Shown in pieces: positions 59,301-64,000 of a stretch of DNA of 64,000 nt. The number at the start of each line of letters is the position of its first letter. Positions within the stretch are counted from its first letter, which is position 1. The translations under genes were made by a program, and so were the position numbers. The notes under the pieces were generated by a model. That model ran no database searches and was not told the DNA's origin. It saw nothing but the letters and a program-made list of their open reading frames with translations. Source of the DNA: VXYK01 sp965214565 (lineage in GTDB: Bacteria > Actinomycetota > Acidimicrobiia > Acidimicrobiales > Aldehydirespiratoraceae). The stretch spans positions 744,001-808,000 of the forward strand of contig OZ243951.1 in NCBI GenBank assembly GCA_965214565.1, in the 5' to 3' direction.

Positions 59301-62300
59301 CACGAAGGTGGTCGCCTCGATGGTGTACCAGCCTGGCTTGAGCGTCTCGCTGATGCGGGAGTTCAGGTTTCCTCCGCCGACGTCGTCGTTCTGATGGATG
59401 ACCGCATTGCTCTGGGTGTTGTTTCCTGAGCGCAGGTACATATAGGTATCGGCCGATGACTCGAGGTCGATGGTGACCTTGCTCGATTGCTCCAGCTCGA
59501 AGATGTAGTACCGAGCGTTGCGGCCCTTACGCTGTTGGGATCTGCAGTTATCGGCCCACGTCCCTGAGACGGTGCCGTCGGCGGTCAGCGCTTCGGTGCA
59601 GGCTCCTTCGTCGTCGTCGGCGACGTTGACCGTCGCGATCCCGGCGCCGGTGCGTTCGGATACCGAGATTGTCGAGGACACGGCGTAACCGTTGCCGTTC
59701 CTGATCGCCGCGGTGATGGAACCGTCGGACTCGGGAACCTCGTCGTTGTCTGTGGAAACAGTCAAGGTGGCGCTGCCCGTGGTGGGAATCGTCACCGTCT
59801 GCGAGCCGGTCGTGGCGAAATCCCCCACCTGTGTGACCGCAACAGTGACGTCGAGGTCGGTCGCAGGCGCGGGAACGGCGGTGAGGGTGAAGCTGGCGTC
59901 TTCGCCTTCGGTGATGTCGCCGCTGTCGGTGATGCTGATCACCGGCACCGATGTCTGCGGGCTCAAGCCCCGGATCTTCAGCTTGAAGGTGCCAGTCTCC
60001 TCGAGTTCGAGCGATGACGCCTCGATCGTGTACCAGCCGGCGCTGAGAGCTTCGCTGATGCGTGCGTGCAGGTGGAGGCGCGTGCCGGGCGGGTTCTGGG
60101 ATTCTCCCGCGGTGTTGTTCGAATGCAGGACAGTCCCAGCCCGTGCATCCTTGCCTCGACGCAGAATGAGGTAGGAGTTCAGAGCAGACGATTCGAGGTT
60201 GATGACGACGCCGCTCTGCTGGGTAATCTCGAACGAGTAGAAGCGGGCGTATCGCTTGCTGTTTTCTGAGTAACTGCTTGACTTGCAGTTCGTGACCAAC
60301 GTGCCGTTGATGGAGCCGTCGCCGGTCACGATGTCATGGCAGCTGTAGTTGTCGTTGTCGTTCACGCCGACGGTGGCTACCGACTCACTCGACGACACGT
60401 CATAGCCCGCGCCTTTGACAAGCGTTGCGGTGATGGCGCCGTTCACCTCAGCAACATTGTCGTTCGCGGTGGACAACACGAGGTCGGCGCTGCCGGTGCT
60501 GGTGGGGATGTTGATCGTGCGCGTGCTGGGTGCCACCCCGTAGTCGCCCGTCGTCGTCACCTGCACTTTGACCGGCAGCGGCGAGCTCGGTATCGGGTTG
60601 GCGGTCAGGGTGAAGCGGACGTTGGAACCCTCGGTGATATCCGCGCCGCCGCTGAGACTGACTTTAGGCACTGCCGTCAGGCCGCTGACGGCGAGCGAGA
60701 ACGCCCCGGTCTGCGAGTCGGCGGCCGTGGTCGCTTCGATCGTGTAGGTGCCCGCTGTGAGCGTGGCGCTGATCCGGGCGTTGTTGCCGGTACCGCTGTT
60801 GTCGTCTTGGTGCAGCCCAGTACCTCGCTGGGCGTTGTAGCCGCGGCGCAGGTTGAGGTAGGCGTCGACGCTTGACGAGAGGTCGATCGTCACCGTCGAT
60901 TCCTGCGAAACCCTGATGTTGTAGTAACGGCCGCGCTTGGCGGAGTCGACGGCCGAGGCGCAGTCGTTCGTCCAACTGCCCGATGTGGTTCCCGAACCAT
61001 TGAGATCCTCAACACAGCTGGGCGAGGGCAGCTGCGCGAAGCCGTGCCCCCAGGTGCTGTTCGGCACGATATTGCCGTTCGGCTTGGCGTGCGCCTTGAG
61101 GTAACCCGTGACCTCTGTCGGGACGAAGGTGGGGTTCTGCTGGACAACGAGCGCGGCCAAGCCGCCGACATGCGGCGCTGCTGCGCTGGTGCCGTGGAAG
61201 TAGCGATCGCCGCGCGTGGCGGTCGTCATTCCGGCCGCGCCGACGATGTCGGGTTTTATGCGGCCGTCGGGAGTCGGCCCGCGGCTGCTGTAGTTGTACA
61301 CCGCCGTCGGGTTGCCGGCGCCGACGGCCAGCATGCCGGGATGCGGGCTGTCCGCAGGAGACATAACGCTGTAACCGTCCGATTGCGTTCCCAGCACGCC
61401 GCCCCAACTGACGAGCTGAATCCACTTGGGCTTGGACCCGTCCATCGACTTGACCCTCAAAGTGACGGTGGCGGTTTGCGATCTTCCGTTGAAGATGTTG
61501 ACCTTCTCGAAAGGCTTGTGACGGGTGTCTCCGGTTTGCGGGTCGTTCGACATCGCAAGGACTGATTCATCGGGCGAGCCGGGCTCGCCCACGACCATCA
61601 GGGCAAGGTCGTCGTCGGCACCGCGCCACGAGTCGTCCCAGCGCATGAACACAAAAGCGCTCTCGCGCGGCCCCAAAGTGAGGTACTGATTTTCGGTGCC
61701 GGGCTTCCACTCGTGAATGTTGTCTTTGTCGGCATCGGTGAACGGGCCGTACCAAGTGTTCCGATGCTCGTTCCCGGCTGCGTTGACCCAGACGATGCCG
61801 TTGTTAGCCGCCCACTTCACCGTGTTCAACGGGCCATAGATGTGGGGGCTGGTGCCATCGGGCGGACCGTGGAACGACCATATGTTGGAGTAGACGATGA
61901 CCCCGACACCCTCGCGGTGCATCCACTCGACCGTGCTGCGGACATCGGCCCACGAGACCGGGTTGGCGATGTACAGGCTGGCCTCGGGGGCCACGTCCAT
62001 CACCGTCTCGGCCACGACGGTGCCGTGATTGATGCCGCCTGCGGCAGAACAATCAGCAATGTTGCTCGTGTGTTTGCCCACATCGGTGAAGCACCGAACG
62101 GTGACAGCACTCGGCAGATCGGTACCCAACAATGCGGGCGCTCCAGTGAAACCATCTTTGGCCGTGTACCCGTTGGACGCGTCGATCACACCGATCTTGA
62201 CACCCTGACCCTTGATCCCGGCGTCGTGCCAAGCACCGGCGAGGTGCTGCGCGACACCGCCGCTGGTGACCGCGCCCCTCGCGCTCATCGGCCGCGGCAT

Positions 62301-62792
62301 CTCTCGCGCCCAGCTCACCCCGGGCGTGCGCGCCAACCGGGCCAGCGCGGTTGGCGGCACATAAGCCTCGATGTAGTCGCCAAGCACGTTGCGGACATCG
62401 CCGCCGCTGGCGTTGATCACATCGACGACGCGCCCGACGTCGCCGTCGACGATGATCGACAGCGCCAGCATCGAAGCGGTGTGACTCCCGGTGTCGCCCG
62501 GCTGCAACGGCGACGCAGCGACACCGCCGACCGAGCCACCACCGACCGAGCCGCCGCCCCAGAGGAAATCGGCACCGTATTGCAAACCAAACGGGTCATC
62601 CGCGAGGCCGCTGAGAGCCGAACCAAGATTGGGAAAGGTCAAGCCGCCCTGACCAGGCAGCGCAGGTGGCGCAAGACCCTCACCAAGATCGAAACCATCG
62701 CCGTCTTGAGCGAGCGCCCCAGTCGTGAGCGTCGCCACCAGACCAAAACAAACCAGCAACGTGACAAACAACCGACCCAGACTTCTGGTCAC
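56376..62792 (-). CDS. Giant secreted S8 subtilisin-like protease with PPC-like domains and 9 Calx-beta repeats
   Basis: 2138 residues from GTG 62792; TTG 62810 is an upstream in-frame alternative. Residues about 1-30 are a signal peptide (LGRLFVTLLVCFGLVATLTTGALA). The peptidase domain has Asp in VKIGVIDASNG, His in GINHGTVVAETVMD, Asn in WVNAAGNEHRN and Ser in FHGTSAAAPHVGGLAAL: a complete catalytic set. Three PPC-like beta domains follow, each starting with Cys (CVEDLNGSG, CHDIVTGDG, CTEALTADG) and ending GTYTIEATT or similar. Nine Calx-beta repeats and two Cys-flanked 78-residue modules make up the rest. The final 190 residues are nearly identical to those of the first protease. The start overlaps a short upstream frame by four bases. 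Confidence 0.9.
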   Translation of the reverse strand: MTRSLGRLFVTLLVCFGLVATLTTGALAQDGDGFDLGEGLAPPALPGQGGLTFPNLGSALSGLADDPFGLQYGADFLWGGGSVGGGSVGGVAASPLQPGDTGSHTASMLALSIIVDGDVGRVVDVINASGGDVRNVLGDYIEAYVPPTALARLARTPGVSWAREMPRPMSARGAVTSGGVAQHLAGAWHDAGIKGQGVKIGVIDASNGYTAKDGFTGAPALLGTDLPSAVTVRCFTDVGKHTSNIADCSAAGGINHGTVVAETVMDVAPEASLYIANPVSWADVRSTVEWMHREGVGVIVYSNIWSFHGPPDGTSPHIYGPLNTVKWAANNGIVWVNAAGNEHRNTWYGPFTDADKDNIHEWKPGTENQYLTLGPRESAFVFMRWDDSWRGADDDLALMVVGEPGSPDESVLAMSNDPQTGDTRHKPFEKVNIFNGRSQTATVTLRVKSMDGSKPKWIQLVSWGGVLGTQSDGYSVMSPADSPHPGMLAVGAGNPTAVYNYSSRGPTPDGRIKPDIVGAAGMTTATRGDRYFHGTSAAAPHVGGLAALVVQQNPTFVPTEVTGYLKAHAKPNGNIVPNSTWGHGFAQLPSPSCVEDLNGSGTTSGSWTNDCASAVDSAKRGRYYNIRVSQESTVTIDLSSSVDAYLNLRRGYNAQRGTGLHQDDNSGTGNNARISATLTAGTYTIEATTAADSQTGAFSLAVSGLTAVPKVSLSGGADITEGSNVRFTLTANPIPSSPLPVKVQVTTTGDYGVAPSTRTINIPTSTGSADLVLSTANDNVAEVNGAITATLVKGAGYDVSSSESVATVGVNDNDNYSCHDIVTGDGSINGTLVTNCKSSSYSENSKRYARFYSFEITQQSGVVINLESSALNSYLILRRGKDARAGTVLHSNNTAGESQNPPGTRLHLHARISEALSAGWYTIEASSLELEETGTFKLKIRGLSPQTSVPVISITDSGDITEGEDASFTLTAVPAPATDLDVTVAVTQVGDFATTGSQTVTIPTTGSATLTVSTDNDEVPESDGSITAAIRNGNGYAVSSTISVSERTGAGIATVNVADDDEGACTEALTADGTVSGTWADNCRSQQRKGRNARYYIFELEQSSKVTIDLESSADTYMYLRSGNNTQSNAVIHQNDDVGGGNLNSRISETLKPGWYTIEATTFVAGRTGDFSLTITGLASQSTVPEISIAAGSGVTEGDAASFTVTASPKPAADLDVTVTVAQSGDYGATTGSRTVTIPASGSKTFTVATTNDSADETDGSVTATVASGTGYTVSSTKRAATVAVSDDDDPPPPPPVPAGCVSDEVLGLARDYFDLNRDRAPSYGRNWRRVLVAFGDVVDDQLTAFTAAEALEGEQVWFGWKPFREALECIEAAQQPEDPEISITAGSAVTEGAAASFTVTASPAPTAVLTVDVTVAQTGDFGVSTGTRTVTIPTSGSYTLTVSTTGDSVDEADGSVTVSVSGGTGYTVSSSAGSATVTVSDDDDPPLIVPEVSIAAGSAVTEGVAASFTFTANPTPAVALSVSVTVAQSGNYGASTGVRTVTVPTTGSFTLTVATSNDSTDEADGSVTATVNSGTGYTVSSTQSAATVAVSDDDDPPPPPPPPPVPAGCVSDEVLESARDYYDLNRDRAPGFGRNWRRVLVAFGDVVDDQLTAFTAAEALEGEQLWFGWRPFREALECIEAAQQPTDPEISITAGSGVTEGAAAAFTVTASPAPAANLDVTVTVSQSGDFGVTTGARTVTIPTTGSYTLTVATTDDTADETDGSVTVSIDGGTGYTVSSSNSSATVAVADDDAPPPPPPPPPPPAEPQVSIAAGNAVTEGGAASFTITASPAPAAALSVSVTVTQTGEFGVTTGARTVIIPTAGSYTLTVATTGDSVDETDGSVTATIDNGTGYTVSSSNSSATVTVADDDPPPPVVPTVSIRAGSGVTEGDGAVFTVTASPQPSTALTVQVTVSQNGNYGAATGTRTVTIPTGGSYTFTVATTNDSTDEADGSLTVTLTTGTGYTVSTTQNAATVNVADDDLPSAGPPTVTVADATAVEGQDLTFVVTLSKPNPEPITFRYGGYGRTATMWQDFQIEYNAVHTLAAGDTEVNIVVPVIDDNTTENTETLRIYVYATSGIVIRDGFLYATGTITDND
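57739..57980 (-). repeat. Cys-flanked 'RVLVAFG' module, copy 2 of second protease
   Basis: Variant ESARDYYDLNRDRAPGFGRNW, a hybrid between the two variants in the first protease. Spaced 927 bases from the copy at 58666. Confidence 0.85.
58666..58905 (-). repeat. Cys-flanked 'RVLVAFG' module, copy 1 of second protease
   Basis: Same variant as 53222-53460 (LGLARDYFDLNRDRAPSYGRNW), with almost identical DNA, pointing to exchange between the paralogues. Confidence 0.85.
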
Positions 62793-62848
62793 ACGGACTG
62801 TGGCGCGCAAGCCGCCCTCCAGCCGCCGCGCCGATGACCCCGATTCAT
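62789..62848 (-). CDS. Upstream 19-residue open frame before the second protease
   Basis: The frame reads MNRGHRRGGWRAACAPQSV. It matches the first 15 residues of the first protease (MNQGHRRGSRRAACA), including its -10 box, but here it ends with TGA overlapping the GTG start of the second protease (GTGTGACC). It is the remnant of the duplicated gene start, now serving as a possible coupling or leader frame. Conservation of box, ATG and overlap suggests it is translated. Confidence 0.45.
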   Translation of the reverse strand: MNRGHRRGGWRAACAPQSV

Positions 62849-63005
62849 AGCCGAAACAGTAGCGCGAGGGCGCACCCGACGTTCAACAACGACGCGCAAG
62901 GCGCTTCTCGCAGTGCCCGGGTGCTGCCACGGGAAGGCTTGCTTGATGCCGGTGACTCTGAGCGGTGGCTCAGCGGGCACCCCCGGCGGCGTGTGTGAGT
63001 CCCGA
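62849..63005 (-). repeat. Intergenic upstream region, paralogous to 56149-56375
   Basis: Shares the GC-rich part after the stop codon, a TGAGC-CACC-GCTCA mini-hairpin (stem of five) and the -10 box/ATG area with the other spacer. Shorter by about 70 bases in the middle. Confidence 0.8.
62856..62861 (-). promoter_or_regulatory. Putative -10 box (TACTGT) upstream of the second protease
   Basis: TACTGT - TTCGGCT - ATG 62848, identical in spacing to the first protease; here the ATG opens the 19-residue upstream frame. Confidence 0.45.
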
Positions 63006-64000
63006 TTAGTCGTTGTCGGTGATAGTGCCGGTGGCATAGAGGAACCCGTCGCGGATGACGATTCCGCTGGTGGCGTACACGTAGATGCGGAATGTTTCGG
63101 TGTCTTCTGGGGTGTTGTCGTCGATGACCGGCACGACGATGTTGACTTCGGTTTCGCCTGCGTCGAGCGTGAACGTCTTTCTGAAGTCGATGCACCAGTC
63201 CTGCCACAGCGTCGCGGTGCGGCCGTATCCGCCGTAACGGAACGTGATCGGCTTGGGGTTCGGTTTCGAGAGTGTCACAACGAACGTCAGGTGTTGCGCG
63301 TCTTCAGCGGCGGTGGCGTCTGCCACGGTCACCGTCGGCGGGCCTGTGGAAGGCAGGTCGTTGTCGTACACGTTTACTGTGGCCGGGTTTTGTGTGGTCG
63401 ACACGGTGTAACCCGTGCCTGTGTCGATCGTGGCGGTGACAGACCCGTCGGTTTCGTCTGTGGTGTCGTTGGTGGTTGTGACGGTGAACGTCGCGGTGCC
63501 TGTGGTCGGGATCGTGACTGTCCGCGCACCGGTGGCCGCACCGTAGTCGCCGTTTTGGGTGATCGTGACGTTGACGGTCAATCCAGCCGCAGGTGTCGGG
63601 TTGGCTGTGAGCGTGAACGACGCCGCGGTGCCTTCTGTGACATTGCTGCCCGCAGAGATGCTGATCTGCGGCACGTCATCATCGGCCACCGTAACGGTGG
63701 CGCTGCTGTTGCTCGATGACACTGTGTAGCCGTTGTCTGTGTTCACGGTGGCGGTGACAGACCCGTCGGTTTCATCGACGCTGTCGCCGGTGGTGGCAAC
63801 AGTCAACGTGTAGCTAGCAGCGGTCGGGATGAGCACCGTGCGTGCACCGGTCGTGACACCAAACTCACCTGTTTGGGTGACAGTGACGCTGACCGACAGC
63901 GCAGCCGCCGGCGCAGGGCTGGCAGTGATCGTGAACGACGCGGCGCCGCCCTCTGTGACCGCGTTGCCCGCAGCAATACTGACCTGCGGTTCAGCCGGAG
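63006..64000 (-). CDS. C-terminal part of a third Calx-beta repeat protein, 5' end outside window
   Basis: The frame is open to the right edge; 331 residues are visible. They contain three Calx-beta repeats (EPQVSIAAGNAVTEG, VPQISISAGSNVTEG, PPTVTVADATAAEDA) and end in the same YATGTITDND as both proteases to the left. The last repeat differs more from them (WQDWCIDFRKTFTLDAGETEVN) than they do from each other. About 190 bases at the right edge are almost identical to 57187-57377. By analogy it is probably another secreted protease, but the catalytic part is not in the window. Confidence 0.88.
   Translation of the reverse strand, partial: PAEPQVSIAAGNAVTEGGAASFTITASPAPAAALSVSVTVTQTGEFGVTTGARTVLIPTAASYTLTVATTGDSVDETDGSVTATVNTDNGYTVSSSNSSATVTVADDDVPQISISAGSNVTEGTAASFTLTANPTPAAGLTVNVTITQNGDYGAATGARTVTIPTTGTATFTVTTTNDTTDETDGSVTATIDTGTGYTVSTTQNPATVNVYDNDLPSTGPPTVTVADATAAEDAQHLTFVVTLSKPNPKPITFRYGGYGRTATLWQDWCIDFRKTFTLDAGETEVNIVVPVIDDNTPEDTETFRIYVYATSGIVIRDGFLYATGTITDND

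Noticed and set aside
62849..63005. Duplicated spacer considered as a riboswitch or structured RNA
   Set aside because: It follows a stop codon and precedes a start, and has a small hairpin, but its pattern fits none of the riboswitch cores I know; conservation is explained by duplication of the gene unit.
50176..63719. Many plus-strand open frames across the protease genes
   Set aside because: They are shadows of the repetitive Calx-beta code; their products repeat in step with the repeats and lack start signals.

Overview
The window reads as chromosomal DNA of a high-GC actinomycete-grade bacterium, most likely class Acidimicrobiia. The support is a WhiB regulator, two PspC-domain proteins, a UPF0182 membrane protein, a YlbL-type PDZ-Lon protease, a DUF2342 metallohydrolase, a DUF222/HNH (13E12-type) protein and MreB in one neighbourhood. 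The taxonomic call is an inference from gene families; no 16S or other marker is present. I saw no tRNA, rRNA or CRISPR array. Layout: (1) 1-11.2 kb is mostly metabolic: a phytanoyl-CoA dioxygenase cut by the left edge, a decayed acyl-CoA dehydrogenase end, a small gene overlapping a retropepsin-like gene, a divergent pair of PspC envelope-stress genes (one fused to a histidine kinase without an adjacent response regulator), then a catabolic-looking set (TauD-type dioxygenase, two short-chain dehydrogenases, an amidohydrolase, a large sulfatase). (2) 11.3-29.0 kb is a defence island, almost all on the minus strand: a PD-(D/E)XK-like protein, a SNF2-type helicase with a DUF3883 end, a three-gene PIN-like/DUF433 unit, a DUF1156 methyltransferase, a second methyltransferase with an extra C-terminal domain, and a DUF499 ATPase with a Swt1-HEPN N-terminus. 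A helicase, methylase and ATPase together recall the candidate defence system called Hma. A complete ISL3-type element (19968-21381, perfect 8-bp target duplication) sits inside a relic of a second DUF499 gene, which shows how the island was rebuilt. (3) 29.5-49.8 kb is mostly housekeeping: HNH protein, DtxR-type regulator, UPF0182, a fusion of a DivIVA-like coiled coil to a phage minor-head (MuF-like) tail, PDZ-Lon protease, HEAT-repeat protein, mreB, moaE, an epimerase-like protein, DUF2342, then the tightly packed ROK kinase - ppk - NUDIX - MFS transporter set, tatA and a WhiB gene. (4) 50.0-64.0 kb holds three tandem minus-strand paralogues: two complete giant secreted subtilisin-like proteases (about 2045 and 2138 residues) and the end of a third gene, all built from Calx-beta repeats with an unrecognised Cys-rich 75-80-residue module. 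The first has a run of 17 C (17 G on the coding strand) in its signal-peptide region and looks phase-variable. A recurring feature is a TAnnnT-like box 5-7 bases before a start codon with no Shine-Dalgarno sequence, which suggests that leaderless mRNAs are common here.
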